Of a DNA stretch of 64,000 bases, positions 7,827 through 17,677 are shown one piece after another (within the stretch, counting starts at the first letter, position 1; the number at the start of each line of letters is the position of its first letter). A program made the position numbers and the translations under genes. Source of the DNA: Leptospiraceae bacterium (lineage in GTDB: Bacteria > Spirochaetota > Leptospiria > Leptospirales > Leptospiraceae); assembly GCA_015075105.1 (NCBI GenBank), contig JABTUZ010000002.1, positions 220,001 through 284,000 of the forward strand, given 5' to 3'. The notes under the pieces are model-generated. The model was not told the DNA's origin. It saw only the letters and a list, made by a program, of their open reading frames with translations, and searched no databases.

Positions 7827-9359
7827 ATGAAAAAAATGAAACTTGCTCAAAAATTTGCAAGTATCGGCACAATTCTTTCTATTGTACTGGTATCTGTAAT
7901 TTTAACTCTTTCTTGCAAGAAAGATAAAGACGATAAAACAGGACTATTCGTATTGGCGGCTTTATTGGCGAGTGGGCAAAGAGACATGTACGGTGGTTTT
8001 GCAGATATTCCTGCAAGTATTTATAAATCTTCTGCAAGTTCAGCAAGCTCATCTATCCGACAAACCTTAGCGACCAGCGATTATAAATTCAAATCAGGGA
8101 CAAGCTCTGTCGCAGGAGTTTTTGATCTTGTAAAAGTAACCGCAAAAAATACCAGAGATATTGCGAAATCCATTGGTGATCTTGTAAAAGCGCTAGAAGA
8201 TTTGAATGTCACTGTAAGCTCAACGGCACTCACAGGAACAAGCACTTGGGGTGAAAAGCCTGCTAAATACAGCTACAAATCAAGTACAAAACTTTCAGGC
8301 GGAAAGCTATTAGAAATTTGGTGGAACAACGCAGGTGGTGCTTACGCAAATAACAAAGCAATTGAAATGAATTACACAGGTAGCGTTGCAAGTGGAAGTA
8401 TAAATGGGTATCTCTGGGTAAGATTTTTATCATCTGCTACAGCTACTACTCTCTCAAAAGCGTACATCAATTTTGAATATAAAGCCAGCACAAACACAAG
8501 AACTATGGTTGTGATTATGCAAGATATAGGACCGAACTACCAAGACAAAGCTCACTTTTTTGTTCAGGAAGTAAGCGGTACTACAAAGATGGATGGTGGT
8601 TATACTGCCTACGGCTTCAACCCAAACGCAACAGGTGTTACTGCAGCTGACAGAACATACGTATTTAATGCGATTGGAAATTCTGGGAAGGCTGTAATCA
8701 ATGCTGCATTTCCGTTGTCTTCCGATAATACTTCTACGGTATTTTCCAATACTTCTCTTGGAAATATTGGACAAGTTTGGACTTCATTTATATTGGCAAA
8801 TTCATCAACTGTATCCACGGTAAATAGTTTAGCCGGTTATGGAATAACTTCTTGTGGTGCGTCATATATTGCTCAAACCCCGAACAATGGAAATCCAACT
8901 TCACTTTTATCTACATTTTCTGTAGCCAATTTGAAAAATTGTTTAGATTCACTACTTGCGGTTGCGCCAACAAATTCAGGAGCACAAGGAGTGTATTTTC
9001 TTACTAATATCAAAAATCCGGCTTACTTTACCTATACCGGATCAAATGCTAGTTTGTACGGAGTAGAAAGCCTTGCTGCAAATGATGCACTCTATACTGA
9101 TTTTAAAGCTCTACAGGATAACTTGGCAACTGCACCAAGGACGACTGCAAACACAACATATCCAGCTTCTATGGATGCTGCAAGTATTGCCTCGATTAAT
9201 TTATTTACGGGGGTAGGAATTCCTACAGGGTCATCCGCAACCGCTTTGACTTCATTAAATGCTCAGTGGGGAAATGGAACTCCTTTTAACGGTACTTCCA
9301 GTTCATCTGCTGGTACAAATTCTGTAAATGGAAGCTCCGATAATACAGCTCCATTCTAA
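7827..9359 (+). CDS. large Ser/Thr/Ala-rich lipoprotein of unknown function
   Basis: 510 residues. The signal peptide ends VILTLSC (Cys30), followed by a charged KKDKDDK stretch and a hydrophobic FVLAALLASG, a layout common in Leptospira lipoproteins. The mature part is rich in Ser, Thr, Ala, Gly and Asn, with many short beta-prone segments and few charges, as in surface-exposed beta proteins. No domain was recognised. The start is backed by AAAGGAG. It stands alone between its own promoter and terminator. Confidence 0.75.
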   Translation: MKKMKLAQKFASIGTILSIVLVSVILTLSCKKDKDDKTGLFVLAALLASGQRDMYGGFADIPASIYKSSASSASSSIRQTLATSDYKFKSGTSSVAGVFDLVKVTAKNTRDIAKSIGDLVKALEDLNVTVSSTALTGTSTWGEKPAKYSYKSSTKLSGGKLLEIWWNNAGGAYANNKAIEMNYTGSVASGSINGYLWVRFLSSATATTLSKAYINFEYKASTNTRTMVVIMQDIGPNYQDKAHFFVQEVSGTTKMDGGYTAYGFNPNATGVTAADRTYVFNAIGNSGKAVINAAFPLSSDNTSTVFSNTSLGNIGQVWTSFILANSSTVSTVNSLAGYGITSCGASYIAQTPNNGNPTSLLSTFSVANLKNCLDSLLAVAPTNSGAQGVYFLTNIKNPAYFTYTGSNASLYGVESLAANDALYTDFKALQDNLATAPRTTANTTYPASMDAASIASINLFTGVGIPTGSSATALTSLNAQWGNGTPFNGTSSSSAGTNSVNGSSDNTAPF

Positions 9360-9369
9360 GTAGTTTATG

Positions 9370-9408
9370 AAAAGCGTGACCTGGAAATGATTTCAGACAC
9401 GCTTTTTT
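9370..9408 (+). terminator. intrinsic terminator between convergent genes
   Basis: AAAAGCGTG (9370-9378) pairs with CACGCTTTT (9398-9406), with a further partial pairing inside the loop and a T run. It ends the lipoprotein transcript; on the other strand the T run is shorter. Confidence 0.8.
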
Positions 9409-9417
9409 ATTTGTAAT

Positions 9418-10359
9418 TTAATTCCGAAAATGAAAATGTTGAACAGATTCTAAGAAATTTTTTATCTTTGAACTATTCTTCTGAAAAAATTTTTTAGCCG
9501 CTTCCATTCCAAGATCAACCGATAGGTTTAATTTTTTCGTATCAGTTACAAGTAACCCTGTAGGGAGTTTTTCATCAGGTGCAATCACTTTAATCGTTAC
9601 GTCTTTGGGTGGATTATTTAAAATCTCCATTGCACGGTTGTAACGAACATGATGATAATTTTGCATAGCCCAGATTGCTTGTTTGTTTCCGGGGAAGGAT
9701 AGATTACTCAACCATTTACTGTACTTTTTCGCCTTGTGATAAATTGGATTGTTCAAAACAACTGTAATATCTTTATACCCTGCGTCTAATACTGGCTCTA
9801 TAGGGATCGGATCAAGCAAAGCTCCATCGGAATATACCTTGTCGCCTAACGTATGCTTTCCCTTTGTAGCGATAGGGACTGCGGTTGCTGCTTTTAGAAC
9901 AGATAAAATATTTTTTGATGTGATTCTGATATATTCAGGAAGCATTGTTTTCATATTGGATACTACGATATAGAATGGAACTGCTTTTTTTTGGTCAAGA
10001 TTCTCTAAAGGCAGTGGGTATTTTTCTCCAAATAAAAAATCGACCAAATATTCTTGGTTGAGAAAAGTTTTTCCCTTTAAGGGATTTAAAAAATTGATGA
10101 GTTTTTTTCCTGATAGTTCGTGTCTCCAAACATTTAAATTATTAAAAATTTTAGAAGTGTCTTTGACACCGTGTGTGACATAATAAGCGGCAGAGCAAGA
10201 ACCGGAAGAAACTCCAACCACTATATCAAAATGGTGAGAAGGATGGATATTAGACATAATCGCAAGTGCCCCACCCGCAAAAGTGCCCTTCATTCCACCT
10301 CCTTCAACTATAAGAGCTTTCTTTTTGTTTTTCATAAAACCGGATGCTTTTTCAATCAT
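9418..10359 (-). CDS. patatin-like phospholipase
   Basis: 313 residues with the patatin signature in order: oxyanion loop EGGGMKGTFAGG (19-30), nucleophile elbow G49-V-S51-S-G53, and the catalytic Asp in DGA (178-180). Patatins are Ser-Asp dyad lipid acyl hydrolases. There is no signal peptide, so it is probably cytoplasmic or membrane-associated. A second in-frame ATG (MKNKKK) eight codons in could be the true start. It lies 41 bp downstream of uvrB on the same strand. Confidence 0.85.
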   Translation of the reverse strand: MIEKASGFMKNKKKALIVEGGGMKGTFAGGALAIMSNIHPSHHFDIVVGVSSGSCSAAYYVTHGVKDTSKIFNNLNVWRHELSGKKLINFLNPLKGKTFLNQEYLVDFLFGEKYPLPLENLDQKKAVPFYIVVSNMKTMLPEYIRITSKNILSVLKAATAVPIATKGKHTLGDKVYSDGALLDPIPIEPVLDAGYKDITVVLNNPIYHKAKKYSKWLSNLSFPGNKQAIWAMQNYHHVRYNRAMEILNNPPKDVTIKVIAPDEKLPTGLLVTDTKKLNLSVDLGMEAAKKFFQKNSSKIKNFLESVQHFHFRN

Positions 10360-10399
10360 ACTAAGTAGGATGGATATTTTTTAGAAATGTTGCAAAAAT

Positions 10400-12373
10400 T
10401 TATTTGATTTTCATCATTTTATCCCGTAAAATTGCCGCTTTTTCAAAGTTTAGCTCTTCGGCGGCTTTTAGCATTTCTTCTTTTAGTTTTACTTTGAGGA
10501 CAGCAGGAGTTTTAAATTTCTGGAGGTTGAATTCCTTTTCGATTTCATTTAAAAGGATTTCTTCTTCTTGAAGAATTTTTTCCTCTCTATGAAGTATATC
10601 GGCTATTTCTTTCTTTATAGATTTAGGAGAGATTCCAAATTTCTTGTTGTGCTCTTCTTGGATTTTTCGTCTTCGGAGAGTTTCTTCTTGTGCCAATTTC
10701 ATCGAATCGGTAACTTTATCTGCATACAAAATTGCAAGCCCATTTACGTTACGTGCAGCCCTCCCGATTGTTTGAATCAAAGATTTGTAATTTCTTAGAA
10801 AACCTTCTTTGTCAGCATCCAAAATAGCAACTAAGGAAACTTCAGGAATATCTAATCCCTCTCTTAATAAATTAATTCCTACAATACAGTCATAAATCCC
10901 TTTTCTTAGGTCTCGAATGATTTCCACTCTTTCGATTGTCTCAATTTCAGAATGCAAGTAGGCAACCTTAACTCCCATTTCTTTGAAATAATCTGTCAAG
11001 TCTTCAGACATTTTTTTTGTGAGAGTTGTAACTAAAACTCTTTCGTCCTTGTCTTTTCTTTTATTAATCTCCATTAATAGATCTTCAATTTGATTTTTTA
11101 CGGGACGCACTTCAATCAAAGGATCGAGTAAACCTGTCGGTCGAATAATTTGCTCTACTACTGCTTCACTTTTTTTTAATTCGTACTCGGCGGGTGTTGC
11201 AGACACATACAAAGTAAATGGAGTAAGCGCCTCAAACTCCCGGAAATTGAGGGGGCGATTGTCTAAAGCACTCGGAAGGCGAAAACCAAATTCTACTAAG
11301 GTTTCTTTTCTGGATCGATCTCCTGCATACATTCCTCCAATTTGAGGTACTGTTACATGAGATTCATCAATGATTAAAAGAAAATCTTTTGGAAAATAGT
11401 CGATTAAGCACGCTGGTCTTTCTCCCGCCTTCCTACCTGTTAAATGTCTGGAGTAGTTTTCAATTCCATTGCAATAGCCCATTTCCTGAAGCATTTCCAT
11501 ATCGTAATTTGTACGAGACTCGATTCTTTCGGCTTCTAAAGGTTTATTCTTTTCTTTATAATATACAAGCCTTTCTTCCAGTTCTTGTTTGATATTTTTT
11601 ATGGCTTCTTCTACCATCGGACTGGAAGTAATAAAGTGCTTCGCAGGGTACACTGCAATTCGATCTAATTTTGAAATTAATTTCCCGCTAACCGGATGAA
11701 ATCTGGAGAGTGATTCTATTTCGTCTCCGAAAAATTCAATACGAATTCCTTCATCGTGGTAGGCAGGCATTATCTCAATAGTATCTCCCCTTACTCGAAA
11801 ATTTCCTCTCGAAAAATCGGTATCGTTTCTATTGTATTGAATATGAAGTAATTTTTTTATAACAGAATTTCTATCAATAGATTCATTTTTATTCAAGATC
11901 AGATGTGCGTTCATGTATTCTTCAGGTGAGCCTAAACCATAAATACAAGACACACTGCTGACTATCACTACATCTTTTCTTTCCAACAATGAAGAAGTCG
12001 CTCTAAGTCGTAACTTATCAATTTCTTCATTCATAGACATATCTTTTTCTATATAGGTATCGGAAGAAGGAACGTAAGCCTCGGGCTGGTAGTAATCATA
12101 ATAGGACACAAAATATTCAACTGCATTAGTAGGAAAAAAGTCTTTGAATTCACGAAATAGTTGGGCTGCCAAAGTTTTATTGTGAGACAATACTAAGGTA
12201 GGTTTATTTATCTTAGAAATAATTTCTGCCATAGTAAATGTTTTTCCTGAGCCGGTAACTCCAACAAGAGTAATAGAGTGTTTGTTTTTTTCAAAGGCAT
12301 TTGCGATTTCTTCAATTGCCTTGACTTGATCTCCTGCTGGTTTATAGGGAGACTCTATTTGAAAAGCGCTCAT
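10400..12373 (-). CDS. uvrB: excinuclease ABC subunit B (UvrB)
   Basis: 657 residues, full length. The helicase-like damage verification subunit of nucleotide excision repair shows Walker A GVTGSGKT (about 38-45), the [10 protein letters not shown] beta-hairpin, [23 protein letters not shown] and QTIGRAARN. The C-terminal UVR motif ([22 protein letters not shown]) binds UvrC. The start lies 1 bp after the stop of the RsbW-like gene on the same strand, so the two are translationally close and probably in one operon with trmL. Confidence 0.97.
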   Translation of the reverse strand: MSAFQIESPYKPAGDQVKAIEEIANAFEKNKHSITLVGVTGSGKTFTMAEIISKINKPTLVLSHNKTLAAQLFREFKDFFPTNAVEYFVSYYDYYQPEAYVPSSDTYIEKDMSMNEEIDKLRLRATSSLLERKDVVIVSSVSCIYGLGSPEEYMNAHLILNKNESIDRNSVIKKLLHIQYNRNDTDFSRGNFRVRGDTIEIMPAYHDEGIRIEFFGDEIESLSRFHPVSGKLISKLDRIAVYPAKHFITSSPMVEEAIKNIKQELEERLVYYKEKNKPLEAERIESRTNYDMEMLQEMGYCNGIENYSRHLTGRKAGERPACLIDYFPKDFLLIIDESHVTVPQIGGMYAGDRSRKETLVEFGFRLPSALDNRPLNFREFEALTPFTLYVSATPAEYELKKSEAVVEQIIRPTGLLDPLIEVRPVKNQIEDLLMEINKRKDKDERVLVTTLTKKMSEDLTDYFKEMGVKVAYLHSEIETIERVEIIRDLRKGIYDCIVGINLLREGLDIPEVSLVAILDADKEGFLRNYKSLIQTIGRAARNVNGLAILYADKVTDSMKLAQEETLRRRKIQEEHNKKFGISPKSIKKEIADILHREEKILQEEEILLNEIEKEFNLQKFKTPAVLKVKLKEEMLKAAEELNFEKAAILRDKMMKIK

Positions 12374-12374
12374 C

Positions 12375-13043
12375 TCAGTTGACTTTTTTTTCCGCCGTGA
12401 ATAGAGCTTGTTTGTTGTTTTCTAAAATATCAAGATCCATTTTATCAAATAATTTTTGCATCACCATCATTCCCCGCATAAGGGTTGCAGTTGAAGAAAA
12501 TTTTCCTCTATCAATATCATTTTGAAGATTAAACTCTTTGATGTTGTTTAATATACTTATTTTAAATAATTTTGACTTGTCTAATGAATATTTAATTTCT
12601 ATAATTTCTCCGTCGCCATACTTCACTGCGTTTTCCATCGCTTCAATCACAGCTATCGAAACATCCAAAGTCATTTCTTCGGAAACTTGATTTCTTCTTA
12701 AAAAGTATTCTAAACGGCTTCTAACATATTGCAATGGAGAAAATACATGGGCACCCAATAAAGTGTAACTTTCTGAATTAATGACTTTTAAAGTGGAGGA
12801 TAATTGTTCAGAAATTGTATATTCTCTTGAATCAAATTTGCTGGAAACTACATCCCCTGAAATTTTTAGCTTTTCCAGTAACTCTGTTACAGCTTCTACA
12901 GATATAGAAGGAAGTTCTCGAAATTTTCTTTTTGTTTCCATTTGCACCCAAGCAGCGAAATCTTTTGAATTACCAAGAAGACCATTCATTAATAGAGTCT
13001 TGATTTCTTTTTCAATTTCTACAGGAGATAACTCGAAAGCCAT
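12375..13043 (-). CDS. RsbW-like GHKL ATPase (anti-sigma factor/serine kinase type)
   Basis: 222 residues. The N-terminal 75 are helical and unrecognised. Residues about 120-220 form a histidine-kinase-like ATPase of the RsbW/SpoIIAB class, with N-box [16 protein letters not shown] and a degenerate G-box near [15 protein letters not shown]. Such proteins bind or phosphorylate anti-sigma antagonists in partner-switching circuits. It lies inside a repair/tRNA-modification operon (trmL upstream, uvrB 1 bp downstream), which is unusual. Its partner is not in the neighbourhood. Confidence 0.75.
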   Translation of the reverse strand: MAFELSPVEIEKEIKTLLMNGLLGNSKDFAAWVQMETKRKFRELPSISVEAVTELLEKLKISGDVVSSKFDSREYTISEQLSSTLKVINSESYTLLGAHVFSPLQYVRSRLEYFLRRNQVSEEMTLDVSIAVIEAMENAVKYGDGEIIEIKYSLDKSKLFKISILNNIKEFNLQNDIDRGKFSSTATLMRGMMVMQKLFDKMDLDILENNKQALFTAEKKVN

Positions 13044-13083
13044 ATTTTTCTATTTCTCTCTTGGCTTATTCAATGTAAACCAA

Positions 13084-13545
13084 TTATTCTTTCCAATTTC
13101 TTGTTTGCCTGAGTGCTTCATACAATACGATTGCTACCGCATTGCTTAAATTTATACTTCTCGAATTTTCCCCCATTGGAATTTTGACAATTTTATCAAT
13201 TTCAGCTTTAGAAAGAATTTCAGGCGGCAGCCCTTTAGTTTCGTTACCAAAAACTAAATAGGGGTTGTTTGGATATTTTATATTTGAATATATCTTTGAA
13301 CCAAATTTTGAAACATAGTAAATTGCCGAACCGGAATCAATAAATTTCAAAAACTCTTCCCAATTTGTATGAAAATGGATTTTTAGATATTCCCAATAGT
13401 CTAAACCCGCCCTTCTTACAGATTTTTCTGAAAAATCAAAACTTGCTCCGCCCACAATATGTAAAATAGAGTCAGTGTTTACGCAAAGCCTTCCTATGTT
13501 TCCTGTATTTGGAGGGATTTCTGGTTTATAAAGTACTACATTCAA
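13084..13545 (-). CDS. trmL: tRNA (cytidine(34)-2'-O)-methyltransferase TrmL
   Basis: 153 residues, typical for the minimal SPOUT enzyme TrmL (YibK). N-terminal VLYKPEIPPNTGNIGRLC and the C-terminal trefoil-knot motifs (VFGNETKGLP, then IPMGENSRSINLSNAVAIVLYEALRQ) bind S-adenosylmethionine. It 2'-O-methylates the wobble base of certain leucine tRNAs. Its ATG lies 1 bp after the S1-protein stop. Confidence 0.93.
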   Translation of the reverse strand: MNVVLYKPEIPPNTGNIGRLCVNTDSILHIVGGASFDFSEKSVRRAGLDYWEYLKIHFHTNWEEFLKFIDSGSAIYYVSKFGSKIYSNIKYPNNPYLVFGNETKGLPPEILSKAEIDKIVKIPMGENSRSINLSNAVAIVLYEALRQTRNWKE

Positions 13546-13546
13546 C

Positions 13547-14233
13547 TTATTTCTTGGAATTCAGTGAATTTTTTAGTAAGATTCCAAAACTGGAAACAGA
13601 CGAGTCCGTATCTTGTTTCATATATCCTTCGTATTCCAATTTTTCACGAAACTCTTTTGCCTTAGAAATTGAAAGTGCGATTTGTTTTTTTTCAGGATTT
13701 ACTTCTAAAATATAGACCTCTATTTTATCTCCACTTTTATAATGAGTTGAAACAGGAGTTCTGATTGGAAGACCTGTTTCTTTATTAGGGACAAGCCCGG
13801 AAAAGTTTTCATTTAACTTTACAAACATTCCAAAAGGTTTTATTGTCTCGACTACTCCTTCCAAAAGATCTCCTTCCTTAAAAGGAAAAGACTTCGCCCA
13901 AGGGTCGTCTATAAAGTCTTTTACGGACAAAGAGAATTTTTTTTCTTTCCAATCTATGTTTAAAATTTTAGCGCGTAGAGTCTGGCCAACAGAGAATTCT
14001 TTTTCTAAATCTGGATTCTTTTTATAGGAGGATTCACTAATTGGAATTAACGCATCAACTCCTCCAATGTCAACGATTAGCCCAAACTTATGAATGGATT
14101 TGATTCTACCCGTGACAAAACTTCCAACCTTCAATTCATTTTTGAGGCTTTCGATTTTTAAGTTTTTTTCTTTGTCTGTAATTTTTTTTTGGGATAATAC
14201 AATTTTGCTGTTTTTCCCATCTTGGATTTCCAT
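13547..14233 (-). CDS. S1 RNA-binding domain protein, C-terminal part of a split gene
   Basis: 228 residues from the first available ATG, with two clear S1 domains: KVGSFVTGRIKSIHKFGLIV and EGDLLEGVVETIKPFGMFV. The same frame stays open upstream to 14401 and encodes more S1-like sequence (LGQVSSEITGGYEVKLGE, GFCPFSQID) that has no start codon. The 93-residue frame at 14416-14697 supplies the missing N-terminus. The natural product is therefore probably a three-domain S1-like protein of about 385 residues, as I recall from Leptospira, broken here by frame changes. This fragment alone may not be the real protein. Confidence 0.7.
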   Translation of the reverse strand: MEIQDGKNSKIVLSQKKITDKEKNLKIESLKNELKVGSFVTGRIKSIHKFGLIVDIGGVDALIPISESSYKKNPDLEKEFSVGQTLRAKILNIDWKEKKFSLSVKDFIDDPWAKSFPFKEGDLLEGVVETIKPFGMFVKLNENFSGLVPNKETGLPIRTPVSTHYKSGDKIEVYILEVNPEKKQIALSISKAKEFREKLEYEGYMKQDTDSSVSSFGILLKNSLNSKK

Positions 14234-14401
14234 TACTGCAAATTTTAACTTTTTACCGCTTGGGCTTTTTCCTTTAACTTCAATGTCGATTTGAGAAAAA
14301 GGACAAAATCCGACTAACTCTCCAAGTTTTACTTCATAACCTCCGGTTATTTCTGAAGAGACTTGCCCTAAAACAGGAATTTCATTTTTATAGGCGAGTT
14401 T

Positions 14402-14427
14402 TTAAATTAGAAAATTCAGATTTTCCT
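14402..14427 (-). other. frame disruption inside the S1-protein gene
   Basis: Read on the minus strand, the N-terminal frame ends at TGA (14418-14416). The downstream frame is blocked by TAA at 14404-14402. A third frame bridges the two with GKSEFSNLK. Two single-base insertions, one near the AAGGAAAA run (about 14427) and one in the A run at about 14400, would therefore restore one continuous protein. Confidence 0.6.
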
Positions 14428-14697
14428 TGTAAGCATAGTCGTAAAATAATGGTCTCCATGATTTTCAGAAAGGTAGTGCACGGATAGAAGCTCACCATTT
14501 TTAGGAATTGTATTTGACTCTGTAAATTCTTCTATAGGAATAATTCCTTTGATTTTTTCTGTAAGTGTTTCAATAAAAACATAATCCGTTCGTATTGAAG
14601 TAATTTTTGCTTGAAATAAAAGACCTTCTTCAATAGATTTTCTTTTTTGAAAACTTTCCTCTAACAAGCTTGCAAAATCATTTTTTTTTCTTTCCAT
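14416..14697 (-). CDS. N-terminal part of the split S1-domain gene
   Basis: 93 residues: MERKKNDFASLLEESF, then an OB/S1-like segment (GLLFQAKITSIRTDYVFIE, KIKGIIPIEEF), ending HYFTTMLTRKI. Its coding continuation is found in the other frames immediately downstream, up to the 228-residue part at 13547. Its start overlaps the 3' end of the amidohydrolase-like gene by 20 bp, so translation is probably coupled. As a separate 93-residue protein it would hold only one S1 domain. Confidence 0.6.
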   Translation of the reverse strand: MERKKNDFASLLEESFQKRKSIEEGLLFQAKITSIRTDYVFIETLTEKIKGIIPIEEFTESNTIPKNGELLSVHYLSENHGDHYFTTMLTRKI

Positions 14698-16048
14698 CTT
14701 TTTTCCTTTTCTTAATATTTTTTATTTCTGTTGTAGTTTCTTTTTGATTTTCCGGTAAAAATTTTTTACCGTTTTTGTATATTTCTTGAATACTGAATAA
14801 ATTATCGAATCCGGAAAATGGGCTTTTTTTTAGAACCAGCAAATTGGCTTTATTTCCTTCTTGAATCGTGCCTTCTTTTTCAGAAGATAAAAATGAACAA
14901 GAATTTTCTGTTGCAATTTTTAAAATAGATTTCATATCCAAAGTGACATCAAAAATCACTTTCAATTCCATAAGTCCACTAATACCCGGAAAAGAAAAAA
15001 AATTTCCGCTTCCGCTTCCTAAAATCATTTTATTAGAAAGAGCTTGATTTTTTTCAAAAAATGAAATATACGATGTATATTCCTTGTTTGCTAAAATCTG
15101 ATCTTCTGGGGTGAGGTTTGTTTGTTTTAGAGACTTTTCCATCAACTCGGAATAATTTGCTTTAAAAAAAGGGCTTTTTTCTTTCATGTACTGAAAATCT
15201 TGCAGCAATTCTTTTTTTCCTTGATTCTTTTGAAATTTATATACATTAAACAAAGGAATCCATTTTAATTCATTGGAATACAATGGAGTAAAATCTTCTT
15301 GAACATCCGTCCCAATCGGGTGTGCAATTGCCCGAACCCCTGAGGATAAAGATTCGATTATAGATTGTCTGTCTGCAAAAGCGCTCACTAAAATTTCTTT
15401 ATTTTCTGTATTTGCGAGTTTTACAATTTGGTTTAGAATTTTTGCATCGTAATTGTATGTTGTATTTTTATCAAATCTGTGAAAAATATTAATTAATCGA
15501 CTTTTTTTTTTGATTTGATTTTTGACTTCTTCTTCTAAGGATTCCTTATCCTTTGCTACATAATAAAGTTGATTTGGTAAATTTTCGGTTTCCGGTGATT
15601 TTATGATTATAGGTCTTTCAGATATTATGATTTCAGGACCTAAAATTTTACCTTTGTCGATTTCATCTTTTATTGCCTTCACCCAATAACCATCTCCGAT
15701 TGATTGAATTTTGGTAAATCCGTGAAGTAAAAACGATTGGAGAGCTTTTTTAATTCCTGAATAGTTATTTTGAAACCCTAAAGAATCTGCACCCAAAGTT
15801 ACATAAGAGTCGCAAAACGATGGAATCAAATATTTTTCTTTTAAATCATTATGTCTCTTTTTTTGAATAGGCAAGATAGATTTGATTTTTCCGCTTCCAA
15901 TAGCAATATCTACTACTTCGCTCCATTCATACATGCCCGGTTTTAAATATTTTACGTTTTTTATAATAATTTCTTCAGATTTTAAAGAGCCTATTTGCAG
16001 AAATGAACTCAAGAAAGCCGAAAATATGAATAGAGTGAAAAATTTCAA
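14678..16048 (-). CDS. exported amidohydrolase-like protein lacking the metal-binding HxH
   Basis: 456 residues with a signal peptide (1-24). The overall pattern is that of amidohydrolases related to imidazolonepropionase: an N-terminal beta-sandwich strand (VDIAIGSGKIKSI), the strand-1 motif position IPSFCDSYVTLG (75-86), AIAHPIGTD, and a C-terminal EGTIQEGNKANLLVL. At strand 1 the family has PGxxDxHxH; here both His are replaced (S81 and V83), so a binuclear metal site is unlikely. The tail is Lys-rich. It heads the operon running through S1, trmL, RsbW-like and uvrB. Function unknown. Confidence 0.7.
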   Translation of the reverse strand: MKFFTLFIFSAFLSSFLQIGSLKSEEIIIKNVKYLKPGMYEWSEVVDIAIGSGKIKSILPIQKKRHNDLKEKYLIPSFCDSYVTLGADSLGFQNNYSGIKKALQSFLLHGFTKIQSIGDGYWVKAIKDEIDKGKILGPEIIISERPIIIKSPETENLPNQLYYVAKDKESLEEEVKNQIKKKSRLINIFHRFDKNTTYNYDAKILNQIVKLANTENKEILVSAFADRQSIIESLSSGVRAIAHPIGTDVQEDFTPLYSNELKWIPLFNVYKFQKNQGKKELLQDFQYMKEKSPFFKANYSELMEKSLKQTNLTPEDQILANKEYTSYISFFEKNQALSNKMILGSGSGNFFSFPGISGLMELKVIFDVTLDMKSILKIATENSCSFLSSEKEGTIQEGNKANLLVLKKSPFSGFDNLFSIQEIYKNGKKFLPENQKETTTEIKNIKKRKKDGKKKK

Positions 16049-16112
16049 ATGCAGAATATATCCTGATTTTTTAATTTAGGTCTTTTTTTCTATATTTTAA
16101 AACGTGAGTATC

Positions 16113-16142
16113 TTGACAAACAATTAGGGATTTCAATAAATA
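16113..16142 (+). promoter_or_regulatory. possible promoter giving a leaderless mRNA
   Basis: A perfect TTGACA (16113-16118) is followed after 18 bp by TAAATA (16137-16142). The ATG of the GHKL gene is 7 bp beyond the -10, where transcription would start, and it has no Shine-Dalgarno. Confidence 0.35.
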
Positions 16143-16149
16143 ATAATCT

Positions 16150-16830
16150 ATGGCTCAACAAACAATGGAAATATCCGACAATATTCGAGTTTCGATAGAA
16201 AATGGAAAAATATTGTCACTAAAAACTCATCGGATCACTAAATCAGTGGAAGAGTACATTCAAAAAGCCATTGACTTGATTCTTGACAAATGCGACCACC
16301 CTACCTTGGTTCCGACTCTCTACACGATTATTAAAGAGCTTGCCATTAATGCCTGCAAAGCAAATCAAAAGAGAGTATTTTTTGAAGAAAGGAATTTGGA
16401 TATAAAAAATCCTGAAGATTATGCGAAAGGTATTGTTGAATACAAATCTATATTTAGCGAAGAAATGTCCAATGAGTTTGGATTAAAAGCAAAAAAGAAG
16501 GGCTTTTATTGTCTTGTGACTTTTGCCTATAGCCAAGACGGAATGACTGTGGAAGTTGTAAACAATACTCCAATTGCAAAAGAAGAAGAAAAGTCTCTTC
16601 GAGAAAAATTAGAAAAAGGTATGGGGTATGAAGACATTGCCCAATTTTATATGGACAACGCCGACAATACGGAAGGCGCAGGTCTTGGGTTGGCTCTGAT
16701 TTTGATTATGTTGAAAGGGGAAGGAATCGATCCGAATTATTTTAGAATTTTTATCGCAGATGATTCTACAACTGCCAGATTAGAAATTCCGTTTACAGAA
16801 AATTTTAAAAGCAAGAGAAAACATCATTAG
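16150..16830 (+). CDS. GHKL-fold ATPase-like protein of unknown partner
   Basis: 226 residues. N-box IIKELAINACKANQKR (Glu63, Asn67, Lys70) and a G-box-like NTEGAGLGLALILIM near 173-187 identify a histidine-kinase-type ATP-binding fold. There is no dimerisation/phosphoacceptor domain, so it is not a classical kinase. Between the boxes lies an insert (EERNLDIKNPEDYAKGIVEY). It could be a serine kinase/anti-sigma type regulator. There is no Shine-Dalgarno before the ATG. Confidence 0.65.
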   Translation: MAQQTMEISDNIRVSIENGKILSLKTHRITKSVEEYIQKAIDLILDKCDHPTLVPTLYTIIKELAINACKANQKRVFFEERNLDIKNPEDYAKGIVEYKSIFSEEMSNEFGLKAKKKGFYCLVTFAYSQDGMTVEVVNNTPIAKEEEKSLREKLEKGMGYEDIAQFYMDNADNTEGAGLGLALILIMLKGEGIDPNYFRIFIADDSTTARLEIPFTENFKSKRKHH

Positions 16831-16912
16831 TTTGTGCGTAAGTCTCTTTTGGAATTTTTCATTATTATTTTAGATCAAAATTTATATAGGTTGAATCGCT
16901 AATTATTCTTTT

Positions 16913-17677
16913 ATGCCTATTTCTGCTTGCATAATTACACTTAACGAAGAAGATATTCTTGAATCGTGTTTGAAGTCTTTAGATTTTGTAGATGAGATTA
17001 TAATTGTAGATTCTCATTCAACAGACAGAACTCTTGAGATTGCTAAAAAATATAAGGCAAAAACTTTTTTACGAAAGTTTGATAACTACGTAAATCAAAA
17101 AAACTACTGTTTAAAAAAAGCATCCCATGATTGGGTGCTGGCATTGGATGCCGATGAAGTTGTCTCACAAAAACTCAAACAAGAAATTTTGTTATTAAAA
17201 GAAAATATTTTTTCAAAATACGATGCTTTTTATTTACCCAGACTTTCTTTTTATTTAGGGCAATGGATATATCATGGCGGGTGGTATCCCAATTACCAGA
17301 TAAGGCTTTTTAAAAAATCTATCTCCAAATTTGAAGGACAACTCGTACACGAAAAAGTTATAACCACGGGTAAACTTTCTTATCTGAAAAATTCTTTACT
17401 CCATTATTCTTACAAAAATATTTCAGACCATTTAAAATTTATAGATAAGTATTCTGATCTTACTGCAAAGGAAAGATTCCGTGAAGGTAAATCTTGTAGC
17501 GTAGTCCTTGCGGTTGGTAAAGCATTTTGGAAGTTTGTTTGGATGTACTTTTTTCGGTTGGGATTTTTAGACGGAAAAGCGGGTCTGATTATTTCTATAC
17601 TTGGCTCATACTATAATTTTTTGAAATACATAAAGGTTTATGAATTAAAAATCAATTCGTCCAGAACCAATCATTGA
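16913..17677 (+). CDS. family 2 glycosyltransferase (WaaE/LPS core type)
   Basis: 254 residues: [21 protein letters not shown] at the N-terminus, [17 protein letters not shown], and the metal/nucleotide-sugar motif ALDADEV. The C-terminal half ([13 protein letters not shown], then HEKVITTGK) matches the WaaE-like branch that adds sugars to LPS core or O-unit precursors. One or two hydrophobic helices near the C-terminus suggest membrane association. Its end overlaps ruvC (convergent) by 33 bp. The actual acceptor is unknown. Confidence 0.85.
   Translation: MPISACIITLNEEDILESCLKSLDFVDEIIIVDSHSTDRTLEIAKKYKAKTFLRKFDNYVNQKNYCLKKASHDWVLALDADEVVSQKLKQEILLLKENIFSKYDAFYLPRLSFYLGQWIYHGGWYPNYQIRLFKKSISKFEGQLVHEKVITTGKLSYLKNSLLHYSYKNISDHLKFIDKYSDLTAKERFREGKSCSVVLAVGKAFWKFVWMYFFRLGFLDGKAGLIISILGSYYNFLKYIKVYELKINSSRTNH

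Noticed and set aside
14402-14427. Programmed -1 frameshift in the S1-protein gene
   Set aside because: A single -1 shift cannot join the frames because the downstream frame has TAA at 14404-14402; two events are needed and no slippery site plus structure is seen.
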